A stretch of 64,000 bases of DNA, taken from DATLCF01 sp035526505 (lineage in GTDB: Bacteria > Patescibacteriota > Saccharimonadia > Saccharimonadales > UBA4665). Location of the stretch: NCBI GenBank assembly GCA_035526505.1, contig DATLCF010000001.1, positions 1-64,000 of the forward strand, read 5' to 3'. The notes under the pieces were generated by a model, which was not told where the DNA came from, did not search any database, and was given only the letters and a program-made list of their open reading frames with translations. The position numbers were made by a program, and so were the translations under genes. Shown piece by piece: positions 9,323 through 17,659 of the stretch (its first letter is position 1; each line of letters starts with the position of its first letter).

Positions 9323-12271
9323 TCAAACGGTGTTATGATCGCGGAAATGTATATTGCCCTCTTGGTCGATATCGATGGTGTCGTTGCCCGCCCCATCCAC
9401 TCCCCGACTGAGTGGTATCTCGCCACTCAAAGGTGCCGACTTCGGCGTAGGCTTACCACTATCCTGGAGGCCATTAGAAGAGTTTTGCAGGCTGTTAGTG
9501 GAAACCGGCGATGACGTACCGACCCTGCCTGGTTTAAATGTTCTTTGAGAACCTGCACCATCGTGAGGCTTCGGCTGTGTACTGTGGCTACTGCTGGCGT
9601 GCATAGCATGTGATGGGTTTTGTGCCGGACTTAATGGTTTGGCGGCTACAGGTTTTGCACCCCATGGGCTTGGACGAGGAGTCAATTTAGTACTCCTCTT
9701 GGATAGCCAATCATCAAGGAACGAACCGGTTCCGGCTGCTGGCGGGCTTGAAACACCGGGCTGCACACCAAACCCACCCGGTTTTGCATAGCCAGGTGCT
9801 GCAGGAGAAATCCTAGGCGGTTCCTTGGTAGCCAAACGCTCAAATATATCAGCCTCTACCTTGGCCTTAGGTCGGCCATATTTTGCCGCCGACAGTTGTT
9901 TAAGCGCATTCGCCAGTTTGTAGTTAGGGCTACCCAAGGGGGGTAATGTCGCCATACTGAAAGGCTGGGTAGGCACCCCGCCAACAAGGGTACGAATAAT
10001 TGCGTTATGGTTAGGGACCCTTACAAGGTCATTTCCGTCAAATGTCGGCTGGAAATAACGCGAGAGCGCTTCAACGTCTGGTTGGCCAATACGGAAGGCT
10101 ACGATTGTACCCATATTACCAAACACGGCATCTCGGATTTCATCAGTCAGCTGTGTAGTGAACTGGTTGGCAACAATGAGGTTTAGGTGATACTTACGTG
10201 CCTCTGACATAATTGTAGCGAACGAATCTGTCGAGTAATTTTGGAACTCGTCAACATACAGCGCAAAATCCACGCGATCTTTTTCTAGCAAGTCCGCGCG
10301 ACTCATAGCTGCAGCCTGAAACTTCATAACAAAAATCATACCCAGTAGCTTGGAGTTCAGCTCACCCAAACGGCCCTTGCTTAAATTGACAAGCAATATT
10401 TTTTTGTTATCCATAACATCCCGCAAGTCAAATGAACTTTTTGTTTGTCCAATAATATTGCGCATCATTTCGTTGGAAAGGAACGCACCAAACTTGCTAA
10501 CAAACCAACTAACCACTTCCCCAAATTCATTTGAACGCTGCGATTGTGGCATTTCTTTTTGCCAGAATTCGATCACATTTTGGTCTTTAACGTATTGTAA
10601 TTTTTGCTTCACAAACTGCTGATCACGAAACAATTTTGGAATGTCGACAAAAGTACCCCCGTTAGGATCGGCCATGACTGTCAAAGCTGCGTTGCGAAAA
10701 AGATGCTCGTACCGTGGACCCATGATGCCTTGGTGTTGTGGGTCATACAACTTATAGAGCATGTTGAGTACTTCCTGGATCAAAAAATCTTTCTGATCAG
10801 CTGTTTGGTATTCGAACAAATTAAGTCCCATTGGATATTCCATGTCGGCTGGCGAAAAGTAAATCACGTCCTCGGTTCGCTCACGCGGCACCATTGCCAA
10901 AAGGCGTTCGGCGGTGTCGCCATGCGGGTCCACAAAAGCAAATCCCCCACCATCAAGCATGTCTTGGAGTGCGAGGTTTTCTAAAAACGTGGACTTACCC
11001 GTACCCGTTTGCCCGACCGCGTACATATGGCGCTGACGATCGCCAAGACTGAGCCTCACAGGCTTCTTAACACCCCTAAAGACATTGTAGCCAAGTAATA
11101 GGCCTTTTTCCGACATATTGCGCGGGGCATCAGCTTGTTTTGAGCCCTGACGCTCAAGTTGTGATGTAGGGATATTCTTTTGATCAGGAAAGTGAAAAAT
11201 CGTAGCTAACTCTACCGAGTTCAGCACCGTCTTATTCTTAAATTGCGGGAAAAGCCTCAGTATATATGATGTGGCAAAATCCTCAGGATCTTTTGTAGGC
11301 GCATATTTAAATCCATTCTTGCCCGGCGCATCAAAAAGCGAAAATGCCGCCACAATATTACTAAGGATAGCCTGGGCACGCTGTGACATATTAGAGGACA
11401 CTACTACCCTAATAAGCACTTCATAGCCTGGATGACGTGTCTTATCTTCTATGGCATCTAGTATTGATTGATCAAGCGTAGAAAGGTCTTTTGAGCCACC
11501 CTTGTCATCTTTCTTGGGTTCAGGCGGTTTGATAAACGCCGTGGCAACTTCTTTACCCAGATTCAGTAGTTGTGTGGAGGGTTTTTTGCTTTCTTCGCCT
11601 TTACGCTTTTTGCTAGCAACTGCCAGTGCAGCCTTACGCCACGAAGATTCTGCAGGACGCATAAGAATTTGAATGCCCGCTCCATCTTCCTTATCAAGCG
11701 TAGAAAGTGCATTAAGTAGTGACTGCATGGCATCTCGCTTCAAATCTTGATAAGTGGCAATAGGATAGGCAAAACTCTCTTTTAGTGTAAGCTCACCGCC
11801 AACCGTGCCGCTCATCTTCCCGACTGGACTAAAGATATTATGTTCAGCTACTTCCTCAAGTCGAGCAGTAGGATAGGCGCTTACAACTGCCTGTTTTACA
11901 ACTTCTACGATAGCAATTGGAACTGCAGCATAGAAATATACAAAACCCTTAACACCTACTATCTCAAATGCAAAATGTCGCTGGCCGTATATTTTTGTCT
12001 TAAAGCTGCCTTTTTGTAGTGTACTGGCAATAATATTGTAGATAATCTGCGCTTTGGATATATTTTCGTCCACCAGATCGCGCACGTCGCGTCCGTTTGT
12101 CTCTGTATCATCGCTGGGAGGCGGCAAATGAATAAGCAGCGGTACCATTTTAAGGCCACGCTCGTAGTTTTTCTGTTCACGCAGCCGACGCTGTGTTTGC
12201 ACATAGATTAAGGGCGCGGTTACTACCGCTGCAATCAGCAAAAGAAATAGCAAGAATAATAAAATGGTCAT
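9323..12271 (-). CDS. Membrane-anchored TraG/VirB4-like P-loop ATPase
   Basis: A 982-aa protein of the HerA/FtsK-like DNA-pumping ATPase group, often annotated in CPR genomes as a type IV secretion DNA-binding protein. An N-terminal membrane segment spans about residues 2-24. Residues 60-400 hold a membrane-proximal domain. Walker A is GQTGTGKST near residue 420, followed by FVDPHGD; Walker B is LYVDEFQNYS near residue 680; an arginine/sensor region VANQFTTQLTDEI follows. The last ~180 residues are low-complexity, rich in Pro, Ser and Lys, and probably disordered. The start overlaps the upstream 137-aa gene by 4 nt. A role in DNA or protein transfer across the membrane is an inference; no other T4SS core genes are nearby. 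Confidence 0.8.
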   Translation of the reverse strand: MTILLFLLFLLLIAAVVTAPLIYVQTQRRLREQKNYERGLKMVPLLIHLPPPSDDTETNGRDVRDLVDENISKAQIIYNIIASTLQKGSFKTKIYGQRHFAFEIVGVKGFVYFYAAVPIAIVEVVKQAVVSAYPTARLEEVAEHNIFSPVGKMSGTVGGELTLKESFAYPIATYQDLKRDAMQSLLNALSTLDKEDGAGIQILMRPAESSWRKAALAVASKKRKGEESKKPSTQLLNLGKEVATAFIKPPEPKKDDKGGSKDLSTLDQSILDAIEDKTRHPGYEVLIRVVVSSNMSQRAQAILSNIVAAFSLFDAPGKNGFKYAPTKDPEDFATSYILRLFPQFKNKTVLNSVELATIFHFPDQKNIPTSQLERQGSKQADAPRNMSEKGLLLGYNVFRGVKKPVRLSLGDRQRHMYAVGQTGTGKSTFLENLALQDMLDGGGFAFVDPHGDTAERLLAMVPRERTEDVIYFSPADMEYPMGLNLFEYQTADQKDFLIQEVLNMLYKLYDPQHQGIMGPRYEHLFRNAALTVMADPNGGTFVDIPKLFRDQQFVKQKLQYVKDQNVIEFWQKEMPQSQRSNEFGEVVSWFVSKFGAFLSNEMMRNIIGQTKSSFDLRDVMDNKKILLVNLSKGRLGELNSKLLGMIFVMKFQAAAMSRADLLEKDRVDFALYVDEFQNYSTDSFATIMSEARKYHLNLIVANQFTTQLTDEIRDAVFGNMGTIVAFRIGQPDVEALSRYFQPTFDGNDLVRVPNHNAIIRTLVGGVPTQPFSMATLPPLGSPNYKLANALKQLSAAKYGRPKAKVEADIFERLATKEPPRISPAAPGYAKPGGFGVQPGVSSPPAAGTGSFLDDWLSKRSTKLTPRPSPWGAKPVAAKPLSPAQNPSHAMHASSSHSTQPKPHDGAGSQRTFKPGRVGTSSPVSTNSLQNSSNGLQDSGKPTPKSAPLSGEIPLSRGVDGAGNDTIDIDQEGNIHFRDHNTV

Positions 12272-12681
12272 GTGTGATGCTCTTCGACGACCTTTACGGT
12301 TTTATTAAACCGAGTTTTTAAGAACTCTGCCTTTACCTTGCTTATTTCATTGCTCTGAACATACGGGTCGGTTCGTGTGAGCTCGACAATATGTTTTGCT
12401 TTATTAACCCATTCCTCGTCAATTGCATCGTCATTGTCGTCTGCGATACTGGCGCCCTGGGCTACAACAGAGACACTGGCTGGCATTGTTTGCAGATCTG
12501 GTGCCGGCATGGGATTGGGCGGCATAGTTTCGCGGGGTAAGGCGCGTTTTTCAGCACCGCCAACACCAGCTTCTGGCGGAGGAGAAGCTTCAGGGTATTT
12601 AGTGGGGACAGAATGCGTACGCCCTTCTGACGAGGGTGACGGTAATTGTAAGCCCAGTGACGTCTCGAAATTAGAGTTCAT
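12268..12681 (-). CDS. Small conserved protein partnered with the P-loop ATPase
   Basis: A 137-aa protein with no transmembrane segment. The first ~75 residues are Pro/Ala/Ser-rich and probably flexible. The C-terminal half (from about DDAIDEEWVNKAKHIVE) is a compact charged helical region ending in KVVEEHHT. Its stop overlaps the ATPase start by 4 nt, so the two are co-translated and probably act together. I do not recognise a named domain; I infer a regulator or adaptor of the ATPase. Confidence 0.7.
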   Translation of the reverse strand: MNSNFETSLGLQLPSPSSEGRTHSVPTKYPEASPPPEAGVGGAEKRALPRETMPPNPMPAPDLQTMPASVSVVAQGASIADDNDDAIDEEWVNKAKHIVELTRTDPYVQSNEISKVKAEFLKTRFNKTVKVVEEHHT

Positions 12682-12723
12682 AACCTTACTCGTTATTATA
12701 CCAGTTTGGCGTGCAGGCTACTA

Positions 12724-13065
12724 TCATTGCCTATTGTGCTGAGCATCCCCCTTATAGACATAGAAAAATGAGCATGAAAGAAGAATAAAAATTATGAACA
12801 AATCGCGCTTTGTTAGCTGCCCTATAGACTGAAGCCCAAGTATGACCGCAAGGGAACCGGCAATAAGCAGGCTCGTCCTTAGGGTCTTACCCTGCTTGCG
12901 CCCACCTCGATTCAATACTGCCATATTCCACGTAAGCAGTATTATGAATATGAGCAGAAATGGCACTATTAGGAATAATGACGGAAGAGATGAAGGATCT
13001 GTGCTAAATAACAGCAGGAAGAGTAACCCTGTACATACTACCGATAAAGTAATCATCCGCTGCAT
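12724..13065 (-). CDS. Small four-helix membrane protein
   Basis: A 113-aa protein, almost entirely hydrophobic, with about four membrane segments (residues 5-21, 27-47, 64-80, 86-103) and a basic loop GGRKQGKTLR between helices 2 and 3. TATAAT lies 8 nt before the ATG, directly after a terminator, so it probably has its own, nearly leaderless promoter. It precedes the ATPase operon. Function unknown. Confidence 0.6.
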   Translation of the reverse strand: MQRMITLSVVCTGLLFLLLFSTDPSSLPSLFLIVPFLLIFIILLTWNMAVLNRGGRKQGKTLRTSLLIAGSLAVILGLQSIGQLTKRDLFIIFILLSCSFFYVYKGDAQHNRQ

Positions 13066-13078
13066 CTTTGAGTATTAT

Positions 13079-13111
13079 AAAACACTGCAAACGAATCGTT
13101 TGCAGTGTTTT
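13079..13111 (-). terminator. Terminator of the unassigned RNA gene
   Basis: A 16-bp perfect inverted repeat (AAAACACTGCAAACGA and its complement, one central base), A-rich on one side and T-rich on the other, so active in either direction. Confidence 0.75.
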
Positions 13112-13264
13112 GCATTCTTAAAGGCCGTGGGTAGTAAATCCGCTCTTGTTAGAAACTAATTAGCGCTTACTACCCTTCGGCTGACTGACCGCTCCCGCTA
13201 CCTTTAGGGTAACAAAGAGCGCTATATTTGATTGTTAAAGTAAGTTTTTGTTTTTGACTTACTG
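13079..13264 (-). ncRNA. Structured RNA gene of unknown family
   Basis: A minus-strand unit of about 185 nt with its own sigma70-like promoter (TTGACT-17-TACACT, 13271-13299) and strong terminator (13079-13111). It has no long open frame. Predicted elements in order are: a 5' hairpin AGTAAGT/ACTTACT; a hairpin CGCTC...GTTACC/GGTAGC...GAGCG; and a stem GCCG-GGGTAGTAA/TTACTACCC-CGGC enclosing a loop whose AACAAGAGCG could pair back with CGCTCTTTGTT as a pseudoknot. It lacks the SRP tetraloop motif, the tmRNA ends and RNase P signatures. 6S-like RNA by size is possible but unproven. Confidence 0.6.
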
Positions 13265-13270
13265 CATTTG

Positions 13271-13299
13271 AGTGTACTGTAAATAAGCCAAAAAGTCAA
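13271..13299 (-). promoter_or_regulatory. Promoter of the unassigned RNA gene
   Basis: Minus strand TTGACT (13294-13299), 17 bp, TACACT (13271-13276); start near 13264. One of the best promoter matches in the window. Confidence 0.75.
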
Positions 13300-13381
13300 T
13301 AGACATAAGCAACTTGCCCGCTGTCCAAACAGCCGGATAAAAGTTATGCACAGTTTTTTTCAAAAGTAGCCATAATTGTTA

Positions 13382-13410
13382 TTGACAGTTGAAATCACAA
13401 TTTATAAGAT
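13382..13410 (+). promoter_or_regulatory. comM-infC operon promoter
   Basis: TTGACA (13382-13387), 17 bp, TAAGAT (13405-13410). The ~185-nt leader to comM holds two hairpins, AGCACTT/AAGTGCT (13412-13439) and ACAACGGCTT/AAGCCGTTGT (13462-13486). The second is followed by a T-rich stretch and could be an attenuator. Confidence 0.65.
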
Positions 13411-13602
13411 AGCAGTAGCACTTGAATAAAAAAAGTGCTCAAAAACAAAAACGAACCTGTTACAACGGCTTCTCGCAAGCCGTTGTTTCATGTTTAGGGC
13501 CCCGGGGGCAGCTTGCCTGTCGCAGTAGAATTAGGTTCACATTTCAATTACCCGCGTTACGGTAACTTTACTTTTGGAGCAAGGCAGCATATTAGTAAAA
13601 GC

Positions 13603-15126
13603 ATGAGCAGTTCTGTACAAAGCATCTTACATATAGGTTCTGGCGGAGTGATAGTTGAGGCGGAATGCCATTTGTCTAATGGTCTCCCTTCTATCATTAT
13701 TGTGGGCCTTGGCAATAAGGCTGTTGACGAAGCAAAGGAACGTATTAGGAGTGCATTCTCTAGCACTAAAATGCTAGTTCCCCGTAAACGTATTACTATT
13801 AACCTCGCTCCGGCAGATGTTCCAAAAGAAAGTACCAGCCTGGACCTGGCGATAGCAGCCGTGCTTTTATTGGCAAGCGGCCAATTAAAACACAATTTTA
13901 CCAAGCAAGAAGCTGTTATGGGCGAATTGGGGCTAGATGGCACAGTACGATCGGTTCGCGGCCTTATAGGTAAACTACTTGTTGGCAAGGATAGAGGTAT
14001 CGATACTTTCTATGTACCGGCAGCTAATATGCACCAGGCCCTGCTCGTACCCGGTATTACTGTCATACCTATTGCCCATATCAAAGACCTGTACTTAGGA
14101 TGTAACGGTATGAAGAAGCTTACCCGCCAGCAGACCGGCGATGGAATAATGCCGCAACCGGAACAAACAACCAGTGAATTAGTGCTGGCTGACGTTGCAG
14201 GACAGGCGCGTGCGAAAAGAGCTCTGGAAATCGCTGCCGCCGGGGGGCACAATATACTCCTGAGTGGGCCGCCCGGAACTGGGAAGAGTATGCTGGCAAA
14301 AGCGTTTCGTTCCATACTACCGCCCATGAGCCAAAACGAAATCTTAGAAGTCACTCACCTGCATAGCCTCATTGGGAATACGTATGACAAGCTTGTAGCA
14401 GCCCGTCCTTTTAGAAGTCCCCATCACAGTTCAAGCCATGTCGCCATTGTTGGCGGCGGGCTTAACCTTAAACCCGGCGAGATTAGTCTAAGCCACCGCG
14501 GTGTACTTTTCCTAGACGAACTGCCGGAATTTGACCGCAGCACTATTGAGGCACTCAGACAACCACTCGAAGATCGGATGGTAACTATATCCCGAGCAAA
14601 GGATACGGCCATGTATCCGGCAAACTTTATTTTAGTCGCAACGGCCAATCCCTGCCCTTGTGGCTACTATGGGACTGTGAGGGAGTGTGAATGCAGCCCC
14701 TACCACATCCTCAAATATAGGCGTAAGCTTTCGGGGCCGATTATGGATCGGCTGGATTTGTATGTGGATGTCGATGCCGTAGACCACACACAACTTTTGC
14801 GCACAGATACTAGTGAAAATGACGAGCTGATCAAACAAAGGGTTACTGCCGCCCGCCATTTGCAGCAAAATCGCTACCAATCAACACAAAAGCTTAATAG
14901 CAATATGAGCAACAGAGAAATTAAACATTCTGCTCGGCTAACGATCGAGGCGCAGGCGCTGCTCAATCAGGCAGCAGCGCGACTTAACATATCAGCGCGC
15001 GGCTATATGCGAACCATCAGAGTGGCTCGGACCATTGCAGACCTAGCAAAATCAGCGCGTCTGGACACCCCACATGTCACGGAAGCGCTACAGTATCGTG
15101 CGCCAGTAGCTACATTCGGCCCTTGA
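13603..15126 (+). CDS. comM: ComM/YifB-family Mg-chelatase-like AAA+ ATPase
   Basis: A 507-aa YifB/ComM family protein. In transforming bacteria this hexameric helicase promotes branch migration during integration of incoming DNA. I set the start at the internal ATG giving MSSSVQSILHIGSGG, because the family begins just before the EC.LSNGLPS..IVGL motif. The N-terminal Lon-like domain comes first; then Walker A GPPGTGKS at about 250, Walker B LFLDELPEF at about 325, and the C-terminal zinc-type motif CPCGYYG...CEC. It ends with ARLNISARGYMRTIRVARTIADLA. With the type IV pili at 32.8-44.2 kb it suggests natural competence. Confidence 0.93.
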   Translation: MSSSVQSILHIGSGGVIVEAECHLSNGLPSIIIVGLGNKAVDEAKERIRSAFSSTKMLVPRKRITINLAPADVPKESTSLDLAIAAVLLLASGQLKHNFTKQEAVMGELGLDGTVRSVRGLIGKLLVGKDRGIDTFYVPAANMHQALLVPGITVIPIAHIKDLYLGCNGMKKLTRQQTGDGIMPQPEQTTSELVLADVAGQARAKRALEIAAAGGHNILLSGPPGTGKSMLAKAFRSILPPMSQNEILEVTHLHSLIGNTYDKLVAARPFRSPHHSSSHVAIVGGGLNLKPGEISLSHRGVLFLDELPEFDRSTIEALRQPLEDRMVTISRAKDTAMYPANFILVATANPCPCGYYGTVRECECSPYHILKYRRKLSGPIMDRLDLYVDVDAVDHTQLLRTDTSENDELIKQRVTAARHLQQNRYQSTQKLNSNMSNREIKHSARLTIEAQALLNQAAARLNISARGYMRTIRVARTIADLAKSARLDTPHVTEALQYRAPVATFGP

Positions 15127-15182
15127 CCCCTGTTTTTACATCTGTTACAATTAGTGCGCTAACAATATTAAAGGAGATATCT

Positions 15183-15716
15183 ATCAGCAAGTTTACTCGC
15201 CTGAATCAAGACATTCGGGCACCCCAGTTGCGAGTTATCGATTCGGCTGGCAAACAGCTCGGTATTCTTTCAAGAGCAGAAGCGCTCGGTATGGCCGAAC
15301 AGCAGGATTTGGATCTCGTCGAGATATCGCCAGATGCTAGCCCGCCTGTAGCAAAAATTGTCGATTGGGGAAAGTACAACTACCAGCGCACCAAGCAGTT
15401 GCAAAAGAACAAACGTAACGCAAAAGTGCTTGAGGTGAAGCAGATGCGCTTCGGGCTTAAGATCAGTGAACACGATCTGGGCGTCAAGCTAAAGAAAGTA
15501 ACTGATTTTTTGGAAGCTGGGCATAAGGTTAAGCTTACTATCTTCTACCGCGGGCGCGAGCTTGCGCACAAGGATATAGGCTTTAAACTTGCTGAAAAGG
15601 TAATCAATGATTTTGGCGATACAATTGCCGTAGACCAGGCGCCTCAATTCGCCGGAAAACAGCTTAATTTCGTGATAAGGAGTAGTCATGTCAAAACTAA
15701 AACTACGGACGCATAG
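15183..15716 (+). CDS. infC: Translation initiation factor IF-3
   Basis: IF-3 binds the 30S subunit and checks start-codon/initiator pairing. The protein begins about SKFTRLNQDIRAPQLRVID and has the usual N-domain, a basic linker (YQRTKQLQKNKRNAKV) and the C-domain ending NFVIRSSHVK. No ATG or GTG fits. AAGGAG at 15171-15176 lies 6 nt before an in-frame ATC (15183), which I take as the start; a TTG at 15123 has no ribosome site. Rare start codons in infC are known to give autoregulation. It is followed by rpmI (29-nt overlap) and rplT, the classic operon. Confidence 0.93.
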   Translation: MSKFTRLNQDIRAPQLRVIDSAGKQLGILSRAEALGMAEQQDLDLVEISPDASPPVAKIVDWGKYNYQRTKQLQKNKRNAKVLEVKQMRFGLKISEHDLGVKLKKVTDFLEAGHKVKLTIFYRGRELAHKDIGFKLAEKVINDFGDTIAVDQAPQFAGKQLNFVIRSSHVKTKTTDA

Positions 15717-15888
15717 CGGCACTAAAGACCGCGTCCGTGTTACCAAAAATGGTAAGGTTCGTATTCGTCATTCGTATGGCAGCCACTTCTTGCAAAAAAA
15801 GAGTGGTGCCCGCAAGCGAAAACTTGCAGGACTCGAGACGCTGAGCGGCGCAAATAGCAAATCTATTAAACTGAAATTAGGAGCCTAA
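15688..15888 (+). CDS. rpmI: 50S ribosomal protein L35
   Basis: 66 aa, very basic, with the L35 pattern KLKLRTHSGTKDRVRVTKNGKVRIRH. AAGGAGTAGTC lies before the ATG. The gene overlaps the end of infC in another frame, so translation is probably coupled. Confidence 0.96.
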   Translation: MSKLKLRTHSGTKDRVRVTKNGKVRIRHSYGSHFLQKKSGARKRKLAGLETLSGANSKSIKLKLGA

Positions 15889-15892
15889 GAGA

Positions 15893-16240
15893 ATGCGTAT
15901 TAAGCGTGGCGTTGCAGCCCACCGAAAACACCTTAAGATTCGTCATGCTACTAAAGGTATGACGCACGGGAATCGTGCGAGCGTTAAGCGCGGTAAACAA
16001 GCAACTACTAAGGCACTTCAATTTGCCACACGCGACCGCCGTAACCGTAAGCGGACGTTTCGCGAACTATGGAATGCTCGTATTAACGCAGCAGCCCGCC
16101 TGAACGGCACGACATATAGCAAGCTTATTGCCGGACTAAAAGCGGCTAACATAGTCCTGGACCGCAAGGTTCTCAGCGAGTTAGCTGTGAACGAGCCTAA
16201 AGCTTTTGAAGCAGTTGCAAAAGCAGCAAAGCAAAACTAG
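15893..16240 (+). CDS. rplT: 50S ribosomal protein L20
   Basis: 115 aa; early 50S assembly protein, and in many bacteria a repressor of this same operon. Typical L20 motifs are RIKRGVAAHRKHLKI, KGMTHGNRASVKRGKQ and RDRRNRKRTFRELWNARINAA. It starts 4 nt after rpmI. A perfect 16-bp terminator follows. Confidence 0.97.
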   Translation: MRIKRGVAAHRKHLKIRHATKGMTHGNRASVKRGKQATTKALQFATRDRRNRKRTFRELWNARINAAARLNGTTYSKLIAGLKAANIVLDRKVLSELAVNEPKAFEAVAKAAKQN

Positions 16241-16255
16241 ACCCCTGCTCTACAT

Positions 16256-16293
16256 AAAAAACAACGTACTCACTTAGGAGTACGTTGTTTTTT
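16256..16293. terminator. Shared bidirectional terminator of rplT and rnpB
   Basis: AAAAAACAACGTACTC, a 6-base loop, and the perfect complement ending TTTTTT. It serves the converging rplT (plus) and rnpB (minus) transcripts. Confidence 0.85.
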
Positions 16294-16656
16294 AGAGTCA
16301 GACTATCCGTAAGCCGGGTTCTGTTTTAGCCGATCATCTATCTAGTCTTGGCGTTGCCGCCAAGATCAAGCGGTTCCACGGTAAGCTCTGGCGGGAAACC
16401 ATCCCGAATCATCGGAAGATGAGCTACCTCCTTGCAGCAGACAGGGTTTACCTTTTTACAACGTCACCGCTGTAAATTGCGAGCTCTTACCTCGCTCTTT
16501 TCATCCTTACCTTGTTGTTATTGTAACAATAAGGCGGTTTGGTTTCTGTGGCACTTTCCCTAGAGTTTCCTCTGGTTGCTGTTAGCAACTGCCTATCCCT
16601 ACGCTGCCCGGACTTTCCTCCCCATAAATGGGGCGATCAGCCAATAATCTGACCTA
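16294..16656 (-). ncRNA. rnpB: RNase P RNA (bacterial class A)
   Basis: The catalytic RNA that trims tRNA 5' leaders. P1 pairs GTCAGATTAT (16644-16653) with ATAGTCTGAC (16297-16306). Conserved cores are present: GAGGAAAGTCCGGGC, the CAGAGGAAACT region, and near the 3' end AACAGAACCCGGCTTACGG. TATAAT at 16663-16668 places the 5' end near 16656. Its protein partner rnpA is not in the window. Confidence 0.95.
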
Positions 16657-16688
16657 AAGAGTATTATATCACTTACTTGGGAAAAACG

Positions 16689-17492
16689 TTAGCTTTGTAC
16701 GCTGGCTGCGGCATCCAGTGCATCATTCACAGCTCCGTCTGCCAGCTTATTGAGCGTCCTGGGTACATGATTGTATGAAATCTCGCTAAACGTGCCTGCT
16801 ATGGCCTGGATAGCTGCATTAATGGGCCAGAGATCGCGATTCGTCACTTTAAAGATACCCCGCATCTGGTTAACAACCAATAAGCTATCCATAAATACAT
16901 GTACCTTTTGGACATGCATTTTTTGCACTTCCTGCAGTCCTAGTTTAAGGGCCTGGTACTCTGCCTGGTTATTCGTTGTAACGCCTAAATAGACGCCTTT
17001 TTTAACCAGGATACGACCGTCCATATCCATAACAACGTAGCCACTCGCCGAGGGGCCCGGATTACCGCGTGAACCGCCATCTGCATATAACTTTAACTCT
17101 TTTAATTCCGTTGTGTATTCATCATCGTTTTGTGCGATCTGACCTATTTTGGGGAGTAACCGAAACTTAATTATTTTGACAGGCGTATCGAATGTTACCT
17201 GCGGGCCATAATAACTCTTGAAAGCCTGAAGTATCTCTTTGCTTGAAGAGAACTCTCCATGTTCCCCGCTATCTGCACTGGAAATATCACCAAGTCTTTT
17301 CTGGATTACTGTCTGGACAAGTGCGGTTGCAAATGGCTGCCAGGTTGCCGGGTTGTTTGGATCGACTTTATCAATAAGTTGTAGCGTGTCATTAACCGAG
17401 ATGTCTTTATCGTCATAGAGGCGCCAAGTAGAAGTTTTATGGCCTTGGCGTACTAAGTCGGCGAGATGATGGTCAAGCTTTAGGGATTTCAT
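16689..17492 (-). CDS. ASCH domain - ribonuclease HI-like fusion protein
   Basis: A 267-aa fusion. Residues 1-115 resemble an ASCH domain (HHLADLVRQGHKTSTWRLYDD...D.L.LIDK, then I.K.RLL.K), a PUA-like fold thought to bind RNA or modified nucleosides. Residues about 132-260 form a type I RNase H domain: LYADGGSRGNPGPSASGYV with the first catalytic Asp, NNQAEYQAL with the Glu, FMDSLLVVNQM with the second Asp, and RTLNKLADGAVNDAL with the last Asp. All four acidic residues appear present, so the nuclease is probably active. The fusion suggests cleavage of RNA in hybrids steered by the ASCH module; that is inference. Confidence 0.8.
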   Translation of the reverse strand: MKSLKLDHHLADLVRQGHKTSTWRLYDDKDISVNDTLQLIDKVDPNNPATWQPFATALVQTVIQKRLGDISSADSGEHGEFSSSKEILQAFKSYYGPQVTFDTPVKIIKFRLLPKIGQIAQNDDEYTTELKELKLYADGGSRGNPGPSASGYVVMDMDGRILVKKGVYLGVTTNNQAEYQALKLGLQEVQKMHVQKVHVFMDSLLVVNQMRGIFKVTNRDLWPINAAIQAIAGTFSEISYNHVPRTLNKLADGAVNDALDAAASVQS

Positions 17493-17538
17493 CTTGCTAA
17501 AAGTATAGCAGCCCCACTATGTTGCAGCTACTCCTCAA

Positions 17539-17582
17539 GACCAACCAAAAAAGACTACCTATGTAGTCTTTTTTGGTTGGTC
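17539..17582. terminator. 20-bp perfect inverted repeat overlapping the tRNA-Pro 3' end
   Basis: A perfect 20-bp stem with a CTAT loop. Both arms contain a six-base A or T tract, and the outer bases include the CCA end and discriminator of tRNA-Pro. It should terminate the tRNA-Pro transcript. It may also block the tRNA 3' end until nucleases open it. Confidence 0.75.
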
Positions 17583-17653
17583 GGGGTGACAAGACTTGAA
17601 CTTGCGACCTCACGGCCCCCAGCCGTACGCGCTACCAACTGCGCCACACCCCG
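17578..17653 (-). tRNA. tRNA-Pro (GGG)
   Basis: Reverse-strand cloverleaf with acceptor CGGGGTG/CACCCCG, anticodon loop CTGGGGG (anticodon GGG), T-arm AGTTCAAGT, discriminator A and encoded CCA. Confidence 0.95.
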
Positions 17654-17659
17654 AAACGT

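Noticed and set aside
13079..13264. SRP RNA or tmRNA
   Set aside because: No GGAAGG tetraloop context with CAGG..CCG, and no tRNA-like ends or tag frame.
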